Shown here: positions 20,236-31,339 of the stretch, piece by piece
Numbering within the stretch: position 1 is the stretch's first letter
How the letters are laid out: each line of letters begins with the position of its first letter
Assembly (NCBI GenBank): GCA_947579665.1
Contig: CANPUZ010000048.1
Location: 1,116,001-1,180,000, forward strand
Source of the DNA: Sympetrum striolatum
Taxonomy: Eukaryota > Arthropoda > Insecta > Odonata > Libellulidae
DNA length: 64,000 nt
Direction of reading: 5' to 3'
Program-made: the position numbers and the translations under genes
Notes under the pieces: model-generated
Database searches by the model: none
Told to the model about the DNA's origin: nothing
The model's input: only the letters and a program-made list of their open reading frames with translations

Positions 20236-22980
20236 CGACTTTAAGTAAAAAAATTTATTATTTGACTTTATTTGTTTAAAGTGCGTTCAGAGAAGAGCTA
20301 CATATATAAAAGTGTCTCGAAATCAATGGTTTAAATAAAGTAGTTTAAATAGAAAATAAATGCTTTTAATAAATTGAAAAATGAATTGAATTATTTCTTT
20401 TAATTATGTGTTTTGTTCACCTTGCTACTGCATCTTAAAAGTGGCTAACAAGATCTGTTAAGACTATTTCAAGACTTCTAATATTATGTTAAAGAAATGT
20501 TAGGTCTCATGTCTTCTAATAACTGCCATTTCGGAGAAAATTCTATCCAAAAACGACAAATTCTCGACGTTTTTCGTCTGCTACTAGAAAATTACCAAAT
20601 TGTGTTTTAAAATGAACAAATATTATACCATCCACGTCAGTTAAAAGATCATCATTTTACGAGCATCTGATTGAATTGTTAGTTTCTGATTCATTTAGGG
20701 TAATTAGGAGAATATATCGAACTACTTTTTAAACTTTTCTTGTTTTACAAGCTTACTTACAAAAGTAAATATTAAAATTAAAGTATGAAATAGAATCTAC
20801 GAATTTATAACTCCGAATTACGAAACCCTTAAATAAATATCGAAATACGATTTTTAAGAGCAAGCTGAATGTATGAAAATCAGCAGAATAATCCTTATTT
20901 TAAATGTTTGCTTGATTTTTAAACTCGCGGCTTACAAAGTGACGTCATCGTGCTTCAGTTCATCGTCTGACCACAAGAGAACACTTTTCCTCAACAGATG
21001 ACAAGCGTTATTACCAGACGCATTAGCAGAAGAAAAATTTTCGAACATTCCAAAACAGATTGTGTTAAAATCGTTCAGGATTTCATAACAGTACTTCTCT
21101 ATACATTATTTATAACTTAATTCATCACGGTAAATAAATACTTCTCCTACGGAACGATGGGGAACATTGAAAACGTGTTATTCCTGACGAAAATGGGTTA
21201 TACATAGTTACATGAAGTACCTGAGTTATCGACCTCTTGTTTACGTAGAAAAATTCTCTGATCCACAATAATGTGGAGAAAAAGTGCTTTCATTTTTCAA
21301 TACTCATAAGCTACATATTAAATTCCTCTGCAGGGAGATCGTACTTGACAAAGTATCTGAGGAATCCATTCTAATTTATGACTAAACATAATATTCGATT
21401 GATATTTATTAATTCTGTTCAATAACTTTAAAAAAGCTGATACTTGCAACATGTATGCGTTTAAAATCATTATTATAACCATATTATCATTATTTAAGGT
21501 TATATTATTTTAAGATCGGTGTATAATAAACCTGTATTATTATGTTTAGAAGGATATTAAATAATCTTCACGCACTTTAAAATCGAGCTTATTTACAATT
21601 ATAGAAGATAAGGAATAAATGTGTAAATACAGCAATTAAGGTAGGTGTCTAATACAATATTTTTAATCGTTTAGTTCGTTTAAAATGTACGCGAGAAAAT
21701 TATTTGCAAAGAAGTTCGAAAGTAACCAAGTCAAAATATACATAATTCTTGCAATAAGCAATGTATAACATAATTTAATCTTTTCCAATTACCTGCACTT
21801 ATCATTTTACATTCATAAGTTATACAAATAATATTTGAATTTTACAAATGCTACATATCTCAAAGTTTACCTCTAGTTTATCAATTATAAGACAAAAGAA
21901 GAAAACAAAAATCTGCATATGAGCATAAAATCATTTTCAGTAATCGGATAAAGATAAGAAAATTGTATAGTCTTCGTATTGCTGATATATATAAGTATTC
22001 ACAAGACTTCAAACAATATCAAACTGAAGGGAAAACCCCAAAAAAATGATGAGCTATCTGCCTTATCGTCAAAATGAGATGGTTTTGAGTAACGTTACAA
22101 ACAAAAGTGGTGTTGCGAGAATGATTGGGTACGAAGATGATGTTTATATCTTTTAGAATCTTTGGTTAGATGAAAAATATAAGTGAGCCATATTCCAAGA
22201 AGAGAGATATCTCAAAAATGCAATTTCTGTATAATTCTATCTAAGTGCTAACTATTTTCATCACAACTTAATGAAAAATAAAAAGATATTGATTGATGAG
22301 AGGTAGGTTTATTTTGAGGACCCACAGACTAGGATTAACTGGTGGAAGCTTTGCTGATTGTCAATTTACTACCAGGTGAATTAAACAATGTTATTTATTA
22401 AATTATTTTCTAAAATGCTGAAAAAATACTTGCTTTGTCAGCAATTCTACAGTTCAGATGATTTTTCTAATGAAAAGATTATGTAATTTAGGGTAGATGA
22501 CTTCATTATTTAGTTTATAATTTTTGAAAAGTAATGAGAATTATAGCAAATGTATTTTAAATTGTAATAACGTGTATAGTAGTGAATTATTCTTGTTGAT
22601 TCTTAAAATTTAATGATAGATAACCAGACAAGATTCAATCGTCTAATCATTGGGCTATCACAAGAATTGTGTGTACTTTTATTATATTACTTATAATTAC
22701 AAATAGAGAAAGGAAAACTAAGAAAATTAATAGCAGAAATAATAGAAGATCTGTATGCTGCCAAAATAAGCTATTTTTTTTAATAAATGTGCTTATATTA
22801 TCATTATGATGTTTATTTATATATATTAACAATGGCGAGCTCATTATGATTTTGATTTATGTTTATTAATTATAATTAAACTAACACTACCATGAATTTC
22901 TGTTATTAATATTACATTAAATTAGTGAGCTTTACATCTAACAGTCATGAAAAAATGATACAAGGGGAGGAACAAAACAG
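20236..22980. other. No gene recognised, A+T-rich
   Basis: Nearly 2.7 kb hold only short frames without domains. TGACGTCA at about 20940 is an isolated CRE-like site. Confidence 0.4.
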
Positions 22981-23039
22981 TAACACTTATGGTCGTGTGA
23001 AACATATTTTCAAGAGAGAGAAATGATATACTGTGTACT

Positions 23040-23385
23040 AATCAATTCAGAAAGACATTTTCTGGTGAAACTGCTGTTCAGCTTGTTTTGACCAAATGGC
23101 GCACAATGGCAAATGAGGGTAAAGTTACTGTCATGATAGACTTCAAAAGGGCATTCGAGACAATAGATAGGGATATACTTGTAGAGAAATTAATTAAATA
23201 TGGTTTTGGAAATCAAGCACTAAAAGTCAGGAAAAGCTACCTGAGTAACAGGAAGCAGAAAACAAAGCTTAATAATTCAACATCTGATGAAATTTATAAT
23301 GGGTTTGGTATTCCTCAAGTGGCAATCATGAGGCCCTTGCTTTTTATCTTGTATATTAATGATGATGTGCCACAACCGAATGATG
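23040..23385 (+). pseudogene. CR1/L2-type RT fragment
   Basis: The frame contains GETAVQLVL, then VMIDFKRAFETIDRDILVEK (RT block with the first catalytic aspartate), then YGFG, SYLSNRKQK and GIPQ followed by RPLLFILYIND. These are consecutive RT blocks of a CR1/L2-like element. The YxDD block is missing. The frame then runs without a stop into the tail of a different element at about 23385. It is a fragment with both ends lost. Confidence 0.8.
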
Positions 23386-23597
23386 TATTTGTTAATCCTC
23401 CACCGTCTACCACCACAAAATCTTCCCACGCTCGTTCCTATGCTTCAGCTGCTTCGGCAAACCCCGCTAATTCTGACTCTGATGATATTGCCACCTGGTT
23501 TTTCACCATTCTTGAACAAGTACAATCTGCCCCTTCTATCAAAGAGCGAAAAATAATCATTCTCAGAGAGTTAATGTCCCTATATTCAACCCAGTAA
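23386..23597 (+). pseudogene. ORF1 (gag-like) C-terminal tail of a Jockey-type element
   Basis: The Pro/Ser/Thr-rich start (PPPSTTTKSSHARSYASAAS) is followed by a helical tail (ILEQVQSAPSIKERKIIILR) ending in TAA. It lies directly upstream of an endonuclease-RT frame. This is the usual position of the ORF1 C-terminus in Jockey-type elements. Confidence 0.6.
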
Positions 23598-23686
23598 ATT
23601 CCAATTCTTCCAAAAGTCTCACCATCCTCCCTTGGAATTGCAATAGTGTTGTTAACCAAAAATCTGAACTCTTCAACTTCATCCTT

Positions 23687-25435
23687 TTGCACTCTTTCGA
23701 TATCATTCTCCTTCAAGAAACCTTCCTTAAAGCCAACATATCTTTCTCTCTTCCAAACTATAAATTACACCGATTCGATCGTCCCTCTCGCGGACTCTGC
23801 ATTTTGATTAAATCTCACATTAATTTCACTGTCCTCCCAACCCCTATCATACCTTCAATTGAATCAATAGGCATCCAACTCACTTCTGGTAACATTAAAC
23901 TCAATATTCATTCATTATATGTCCGTGTAAATTCACTCTCTACTGATGATTTAACTACTCTTCTTGATACTGATTCTCCCTCCCTTGACTGGAACGCAAA
24001 ACACCCAACTTGGGGTGCTGTTAAAACCAATCAAAATGGTAAAATTCTCCATCGTTTTCTTATAAATCATAACCTACAAATTCATTCTCCACAGGAACCA
24101 ATTCATTTCAGTAATCAAACCATGGATCTTTTAGATTTTGCAATCTCAAAACAGCTAAATCTCACTCCGTCCATCCAAGCGGTCAATGCCCTCTCCTCAG
24201 ACCACCTTCCCCTTATTTTAGACCTTCCTCTTTCCGCCTCCTCTTATTTTTTCCCAATTCCAAAATATTCCACTAACTGGCAAAACTTTTCTTCATTTAT
24301 TACTGATTTCATCCATCTCATTCCCCCCTTAGAAACCCCCTCAATCGACGACATAAATCGGCAAATCGCTCGACTCACTGACTTTCTATCAGCCGCTCGC
24401 AACAGCGCTACGCGCAAAGTTCATTGCTCTCCCCTCGACTCATCTTATCTCAGACTTCCATTAAATATACGCCAAAAAATCAACCAAAGAAACGTCTTTC
24501 TTCGCAAGTGGAGAATTTACCGCCTACCCTCACATTTTGCAAATTACAAGACCCTACAAAGAGCAATTAAATCAGATGTCCGAAAATGGAAATCGCAAAT
24601 TTGGCACCAAAAAGTAGCCCAATTGAGCTTCAAAGACAATTCAATATGGAAAATCGCCAAACAACTAAGAAATACCACGAAAATACCACCTCCGCTCAAG
24701 AAAGGCAATCAACCATATTTCGATCCTCCCTCCAAAGCATCAATTTTGGCAACTTTGCATTCTAATAACTCTCTAAATAATCTACCCTCTCCTCACGAAT
24801 CTCTTGTGACTAAAGACATAATTAACCTCTCTTGGACCCCTAATTCCTATATCCCTCTAACTTCATCAGCCGAAATTATCGAGCTTTTAAAATCATCCAA
24901 AACTCGCTCCGCCCCCGGACTCGACCAAATCACCAACCATATGCTAAAACTTTTCGTTCAATCTCCAATTGCCCTTGATCTCCTCTGCAATCTCTTCAAT
25001 GCCTGCTTAACCAATTCTTATTTCGCGTCTGAATGGAAGAAATCTAAAGTCATTTTCCTCCCAAAACCTCACAAAAATCCCACAGACCCTAACAATCACA
25101 GACCAATTTCCCTTCTTTCGTGTTTCGGCAGACTCCTAGAAAAAATAATTAATGCCCGTCTTGTCTCATTTTTACAAGCGTCGGATATTCTTATCCCACA
25201 ACAAATGGGTTTCAGAAAACAATATAGTACCGTCCATCAATTATTACGATTCCAACACTATGCGACTACTGCGTTTGTTGCGTCTGTACAAAATCACAAT
25301 TCACTCTCATTTCCAATTCAAGCAGGCGTGCCGCAAGAATCGGCCTTTTCTCATATATGGTCACCTAAAAAAGTAGGATTCAATAGATGTAAACAAGTTA
25401 GGGTCCCGAATTGCCTATTTAATATTCAGAAATAA
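23687..25435 (+). pseudogene. Jockey-type EN-RT frame (copy 2), RT core deleted
   Basis: This 582-residue open frame carries the endonuclease domain with LLQETF, DWNAKHPTWG, LDFAI and the catalytic SSDHLPL. The RT N-terminus follows with SAPGLDQIT, NNHRPISLLSCFGRLLEKI and QQMGFRKQYST. Immediately after that, an internal deletion joins LLRFQHYATTAF to SFPIQAGVPQ. This removes the block that in copy 1 contains DFEKAFDSVW. The YADD block is absent, and the sequence after GVPQ leaves the family. The frame upstream of the first ATG is also endonuclease-like. It cannot encode an active RT. Confidence 0.88.
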
Positions 25436-25699
25436 AACATTTTCCTAATTTATTTACCATTTAATTCTATCGAGCACTGTTCGAGCCCTTCCTTTAAAAA
25501 CAAACAAGTCATTAAACTAGAGAGTCACTAAATTTGTAAAGAGGAGTCACACTGGGTGACATGGGCCTCGGCCTGGCTTACCCTAAAAAATAATGCAATG
25601 CTCCAGACCACCATATGGTCTCGATTCTTTATTATCAAATATCCTGATTACTGATGATTTTTCCAATCAGGTGCACGACCACGCGAGTGTAACGTCGCT
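25436..25699. other. No gene recognised
   Basis: This is a short spacer between the Jockey-type copy and a T-arm module fragment. I see nothing specific in it. Confidence 0.4.
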
Positions 25700-25870
25700 A
25701 ACATTCTGCAAGCATGTTGTTTGCGCAAATTTCAAGTCGGCATCATATCGAGAGGGTCCTCAAAAGAAGAAAAAGTATTGAAAATATTCTTAAAATTTAT
25801 CCGTCATGCTTTTATAATGATGTATAGCATCGAATCCAGATGATCAGGCGTTACCGTGTAGAAAGCCATT
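25700..25870 (-). repeat. T-arm module fragment (copy F)
   Basis: AAATTTCAAGTCGGCATCAT, GAGAGGGTCCTCAAAAG and AAAAAGTATTGAAAATATT match the start of the copy at 40.66 kb. A degenerate box (GCATCGAATCCAGAT) follows. Confidence 0.65.
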
Positions 25871-26115
25871 CAGATAATGAAGAAAAACAGTGTAAATTTA
25901 AGCATTAGTTTTCAATCTTTTACTGCCCAGGCAAAATCCGAAATACCTGCTGCGGCCTTAAACTTTTTAGGTTGTCGCACTGCACTTTAGCAGCCACGAT
26001 CCAAAAACTCCCCGAAAAATGAAGCTCTTATCAATCTCCCTCTCTCACCCGTCAAAGAAGAAACTAGATACTCCTGGTAACGGCAGATCCATAACATCTC
26101 ACGTCGCCGATTTTA

Positions 26116-26890
26116 CCTTTTCGAAGTCAGGAAAGATACAATGGGTTGAAAATTTATGTCTAATATAATTGTTAGAAATGAAATATTGTTGCCGAAGAAT
26201 TTGATGGATTGCGCTATAATGTTTACGAAAACCCATTTGTTGGGTATAAGTATATTAGCGGCGTCGAGAAATGAGAGTAGACGAGAATTTTATGAGTTTT
26301 TCAAAGATTTTTCCGAGGCAGGAAAGCAGCGATATCGGCCTATGGTTGTCAGGTTCGGTGGGGTTTTAGTTGGGTTTAGGGATGAATACCACCTTTGACT
26401 GCTTCCAAGCTGTAGGGAAGTATGTTATTTGAAGGCAGGAGTTGAAAAGATTGGTCAAAAGATCGAGAGCGGGCAGAGAAAAAATCAGGGATTTGAGCAT
26501 TTGGAGTCCGAGGTCTGGAGCGGAACGGGTTTTGGTGGATTTTAACAGATCAATAACTTCTTTGGTAGTGCAAGGAGGAATATAAGAATTAGTGGTCCAG
26601 TAGAGACTAGAAATGGTGTTAGATACTGAGTTTTCGTGAGGTGACGTTGCATTATTAGCGGAATTGCGGGCATCTGAAGAAGCAAGAATTGACGATTTTG
26701 CGGCCGGGTCAAAGTGGAGTTGGTTGTCTTTTTTAAGGGAAGGGGGTACTTTAGTTGGGTTTCGAAGTTGTTTCGCGACTTTCCATATTTAGTTATCTTT
26801 AAAATTTAACTGAGCGACTTTGTTTGACCAAATTTTATTTTTCAAAATTTTTACATCTGATTTAATCTCCTTTTGGAGGGACTTGTAATT
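26116..26890 (-). pseudogene. Jockey-type EN-RT fragment (copy 3)
   Basis: Nearly identical to 480-1264, in the same orientation, with a small deletion near 26500 and scattered substitutions. It covers part of the RT and the linker. Both ends are cut: the low end within the DFEKAF-encoding region and the high end at a junction with a T-arm module. It is non-functional. Confidence 0.88.
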
Positions 26891-27270
26891 CAAGCAGAAA
26901 TATTTGGGTGAAACTGCCTCAAAAGACGTCCTACTTTTCCCTTATATTCCTTATGAGAGAAATATTAACGTGCTCTGGCATCGAACCCAGTAAGAGGACT
27001 GACTGTCTTATGAAATTTTTTTTCTTGAACCAATTCTTACCATACATCTTCTAGCAATGCACGAACTTCCTATAATTTCGATAAATTCGTCAAAAAAATA
27101 ATGAAATACTGACCCAATGTATTTTAAACGGGAGACATATTTACCGCCCGGCATCGAACCCGGGTCTTTCTGGTGATACTCCCTATACAATATAATAGAA
27201 GATCAACATCTCTAACTATGTGTGAAAATTCAAGCCGAAATATTGGCTGCAACTGCCTCAAAGAACGTCT
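26891..27270 (-). repeat. T-arm module array (copy D)
   Basis: Two T-arm-like hairpins read on the minus strand are CTGGGTTCGATGCCAG (26975-26990) and CCCGGGTTCGATGCCGGG (27147-27164), about 173 bp apart. The block beginning AAGCAGAAATATT near 26892 returns as AAGCCGAAATATT about 339 bp later, so the array is built as a two-module (~340-bp) higher-order unit. Confidence 0.75.
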
Positions 27271-28500
27271 TACATTAACCTTTTTAACATTTATGGTCTT
27301 TTTTCTATCTATTGTGAAATTTCCAACTTCCTAATTATTTTAGTTTCACCTATAGAATTATTTAAAATAGAGCTTACATCCTGGTCGGCCATGTTGGAAA
27401 AAATCAAATTTTTCGTAATTTACTTTAATTTCTGCAGCCAAGTTTACGGTAGTATGTGTAAAACATTTCACACTGTTAAACTTTGTGTTATTTAATCTAT
27501 CAATTGTTAAACTTTCAACATGGTATCTGTTATAGTTTTGACTACAGAATTAATTTAAATATCGCATTCAACGAAGTCAGCCATTTTTAAAATCATCACA
27601 TTTTATAGAAGATTATCTAATTTCCACAGCCAAATTTACAAACATTTGCGTAAAGGAGTAACAGTTTTAAAATAAACTTTGTTTTATCTATAAACTGTGA
27701 AATTTTCAACTTCTTAGTCGTTATAGATTCGTCAACAGAATTAATTGAAATAGAGTTTGAGCATGCAATGGCCGGTCATCTTGAAAAATCGTCCAATATT
27801 ACAAAAGTTTAAGTTTTACAGCCAAATGTATGTCAGTAAGACAACAAATAGTAATACTTTTAAAATATTTGGTATTTTGTCTACCTTTAGCGACATTCAC
27901 AACTTCCTAGCTATATTAGGTTGGGCTGCAGAATGGATTGAAATAGAGCATCCAATGCCCGGCAATGTATGAAAATATCAAATGTTTTCCAGTTTATTTT
28001 AAATTCCAAATGTTCAAAAGTACAGCAACAAAAATAAATATTGTAAAACATTTCCGCTATTGTGTCTGTAATTCGTGGAATTTTTGGACGTCCCATCAAC
28101 TTTAAAGTTTTCACCAAAGAAACTCATTCATTGAAACTCTTTCAGGTCTTTGAAATAATGAAATTTCTCAGTTTAATTCTATAGCCAAATTTACGACCAA
28201 AGAGATGATATTTCTTTAATTGACGCTTCTATAAATTGTGAAATATTCAACTACTAAGCTGTTATAACTTCATCTACAGAATAATTGAAACAGAGGTTGT
28301 TCGCCTGATGGTCGGCCATTTTCACTGTAATCAAATGTTTACAAAATTATTATAATTTCTACAACGTATTGATAGAATTGATTGATACTAAAACCATTAT
28401 AGTAATTAAAATCCATGTTATTGTCTCTATATAAGGTGAATGTCTCGACTTCTTAGCTCTCATAGTTTCGTCTGCAGAATTAATCGAAACTTGTTCGTCC
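27270..28500 (+). repeat. Tandem array of ~190-bp diverged monomers (about seven)
   Basis: The motif AATTAATTGAAATAGAG and variants recur near 27364, 27553, 27745, 27937, 28117, 28283 and 28479, mostly 166-196 bp apart. The blocks GTGAAATTTTCAACTTC and CAGCCAAATTTAC recur with them. Several monomers also carry a GGCCAT(N)TT-like motif (27386, 27578, 27771, 28312). The array ends at the start of an RT tail. No open frame spans it. Confidence 0.8.
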
Positions 28501-28501
28501 A

Positions 28502-28865
28502 GTGGTCGTCGTCGTCAAGGGAGATTTCAGATTCGACAGCGGTGTTTCGGCTTTGTTAGAATCCCTCGGTTGGAACTCTCTTATTAGAAGACGTGAATAT
28601 CGACGGAATCTCTTTGATAAATTTATCTCTACCGATTTCGGGGAGGAGATAACAGATATTGTCATCCCAGTTATATTCCTACGCGACCTTCGAGAGAAAA
28701 CAAAAAAGCGATACAGGGAAGTAGTTGCCAGGACAGATAGCTACTTTTGGTCATTTTTTCCACTAAGTATTAGAGAAGCTAATAGCTCTCCAGATTAGAT
28801 AGGTATTTTGGTGTCTTACACCCCCTGCCACACGCCACTGGCGGATTGCAGGGTTTAAATGTAAA
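28502..28865 (+). pseudogene. Non-LTR RT C-terminal tail and 3' UTR
   Basis: The frame 28502-28798 encodes VSALLESLGWNSLIRRREYR, NLFDKFISTDFG and YFWSFFP, the C-terminal region of Jockey/CR1-type RTs. After the stop comes a 3' UTR with CACCCCCTGCCACACGCC and a simple tail of ATGTAA units ending near 28871. A shorter minus-strand relative lies at 3.19-3.37 kb. The catalytic part is missing and the ~190-bp array abuts the 5' end directly. Confidence 0.82.
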
Positions 28866-28871
28866 TGTAAA

Positions 28872-29425
28872 AGTGATCTATCGAAAACATAAATGACTTT
28901 TACGGAAAATATCCTGGGTTCGATGCTAGGACGATGCAATTATCCGCCCTTTAAAATACATTGAGGTAAATTTTCATTATTTTTTTGATACATTTATCGA
29001 AATTACAGGAAGTTCGTGCTTGGCTAGAAGATGTATGGTAAGAATTAGTTTAAGATAAAAATTTTCATAAGACCGTAATATTTCCTGGGTTCGATACCAG
29101 AACACATTACAATTTCTCACATAAGGAATATAAGGGAAAAGTAGGACGTCGTTTGAGGCAGTTGCAACCAATATTTCTGCTTGAATTTTCGCAGATAGTT
29201 AGAGATGGTGGTCTTCTGTTGTGCTGCATAAGAAGTATCACAAGAAACACCCGGGTTCGATGCCAGACGATTAAATTGCAGCCAATTTTCAGAATATTTT
29301 GAATCCTTTTTTCTTTTCTTTTGAGGACCGTCCCGATATGATGCCGATATGAAATTAGTGTTGTCGATCTGCTTGCAGTATGCAAGCTACATTTTACTCG
29401 TGTGGTATATAGATAGTGGAATTCT
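28872..29425 (+). repeat. T-arm module array (copy C)
   Basis: Three hairpin-forming boxes occur: CCTGGGTTCGATGCTAGG (28913-28930), CCTGGGTTCGATACCAG (29084-29100) and CCCGGGTTCGATGCCAG (29250-29266). They are spaced 171 and 166 bp. The copy is inverted with respect to copy D at 26.9 kb and ends with the GAAATTAGTGTTGTCGAT block shared with 5.2 kb. Confidence 0.8.
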
Positions 29426-29949
29426 ACAAACTTTGCAGGTCCAATTAAGTAAGAATGGACTCCACTCGCAAAGTTCACGAAAACATTCTTCATTTCCGAT
29501 ACTGTACAAGGTGGATGTAAATGACTCTGATATTAGTGACACCAATAGCAAGATGATACAAATCAATGGAAAATAACAAAGCAAACATCGGTCAGGAAGA
29601 GTAATTAAAAGACCCGAAAAATAAAATGGTAATGATCTTGAAGTTATTCCCATAGAACTTTCATGAACTCATTTCTCAGCAGAAAATTATTTATCGTGGT
29701 GTACTCACTTGTTGTATATTACTAATGAGTTCCCACGTCAAAAATGATCGAAAGTTTAGTTACCGAAAGCAGAGATAATCCCGTTACGTGATTAGATTGT
29801 TCTTTTAAACTAAGCGCTCGTTGCTGCCTTTCGATTGGTTTTGGTGGAAATCCTTGTTTGTGAGAACGAAAACATTAATCAATTGAATTCACGAATCCAA
29901 AAGTTAAACCTATTTTACGGAAGGTGACATTAATTGTAGAAAGGTAAGG
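29426..29949. other. No gene recognised
   Basis: Several overlapping short frames occur on both strands, but none carries a recognisable motif. Confidence 0.4.
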
Positions 29950-30900
29950 CTGAGTTTCAATTTCCAAAGTTGTCCTCCGGAACCACTAAAGACGAAGTCT
30001 TCGAGGACGCGCTATGGATCCCAGTGCGAAAAGTACACCAACTCCGTATGAAAGACGGCGAGAAAGTCTCCATTTTTTCATTTGCGGCTCCCTCAACGCC
30101 CGAATGGCCATTGCGAAGAATCCCCATATACCTCCGCGCGTCGGCGCACCACAGATCTGCCACCGGTGTAGCCGCTTCGGCCATTCATCCGCACACTGCC
30201 GTGCCGCGCTGATTCCGCTGCGCCGCACCAGATTGCGGACTGCTCTCTAAGAAATACAGGACACGCCCACCCGCTGCAACTGTGGTGGGCAGCGTAGAGC
30301 CGTATCGCGTTCCTGCATTCATTGGACGCAGGCGTCGTGCCGCACCCTCACCCGCACCCGCAACCGATAGCGATTCCGCGACCGCAGCCGCCGAAGGAGA
30401 CGGGGAGGAGCAGCCCTCTCATTCGTCGAAGATGCCGCGAGCCGCGCCGCAGCGCATATTGGGAGGACTTCCCCGACCTCCCACGCCCGCAGCCGCTCAA
30501 CCAAGAGACGGCCGCAGCCCCAAAAATCCCGCCGAGGCAAAGAAGACGCTCAACTGCGCCTTTGGAAGCCGCACCCGCCACCACGTCGGAGCAGAATCTC
30601 ATCCTCACCATAGACAGATTGATATTCCAAGAAGCCGTCACCGCTCCGTTGGCAGAATTTCCTGCTCCCGCGCCTCCGATGTAGCATTCCCGGCTACATA
30701 ATCTACCGTTCTGACTGGCAAACTGCACCCGGCGAAACGGATAGGAGGAGCAGCCATTGCCATTGCCGACTGCATCCAGCACACCCTGCCCTTGCCGCAC
30801 CCGGAACCATGGCCTCGAAGCCACCTTTCATCTTCCTCCACAGCACCACTTCGTCGACGGCGCCTTCGGCGACACCTTCACCTTCATGAGTCAAATTATG
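29950..30900 (+). pseudogene. G+C-rich ORF1 (gag-like) remnant of a Jockey-type element
   Basis: The block is strikingly G+C- and CpG-rich. One frame encodes WIPVRKVHQLR and later PEWPLRRIPIYL. After a frame change another encodes QICHRCSRFGHSSAHC, a CCHC knuckle (C-x2-C-x4-H-x4-C) of the kind found in Jockey ORF1. A second, decayed knuckle (CNCGGQ) follows near 30271. The rest is proline/arginine-rich in all frames and broken by stops. Alternative: a CpG-island promoter that happens to contain the motif. Confidence 0.55.
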
Positions 30901-31139
30901 TTTTGCTGACGAACTAAAAAGATGGCCCAATTCATCAGCTATTCACCACGAAAATTTCATTGAGCTATCTTTACGGTAACGAATTTTAAAATTAGATTAA
31001 AAACCTTCCATTACTTCCCGGAATGCCCTTAATTATCCCCACCATCTCGATATTACGAAATTCGTGGAGAAAAACTCGTACGCGGATCGCCTTCGCAATG
31101 CAAGGAAGAGATTTCGGAGAAGACCGTACAGGAAATCTC

Positions 31140-31330
31140 GATATGTGAAATGTTTTCGCCGCCATATTGGATCACTTGGTGACGTCATAGCAACTATAAC
31201 AATCGGTGTTACGGCAACCAACAATAATCATTGCCATGGCAACCGTAATAATGGCGGTCCCTCTGCCAATCGTTACCATAGGAACCGTTGTTATGGTACC
31301 TATTGTTACTGGTTTCCATGGCAATAGCAT
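31140..31330. promoter_or_regulatory. Clustered YY1-, CRE- and RFX X-box-like motifs
   Basis: In order: CGCCGCCATATTGG (31157-31170, YY1-like), TGACGTCA (31180-31187, CRE), then five X-box-like sites. These are GTTACGGCAAC (31208), TTGCCATGGCAAC (31231), GTTACCATAGGAAC (31272), GTTGTTATGGTACC (31287) and GTTTCCATGGCAAT (31312). The known RFX consensus is a GTTRCC/GGYAAC inverted repeat. A plus-strand frame, 31064-31327, crosses it but has no recognisable domain. It may be a host promoter/enhancer or a retroelement 5' UTR. Confidence 0.55.
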
Positions 31331-31339
31331 ATATAGCTA

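Noticed and set aside
27270..28500. CRISPR array, because of the regular repeats
   Set aside because: Whole monomers are diverged copies of one another with no unique spacers between constant repeats, and the genome is eukaryotic.
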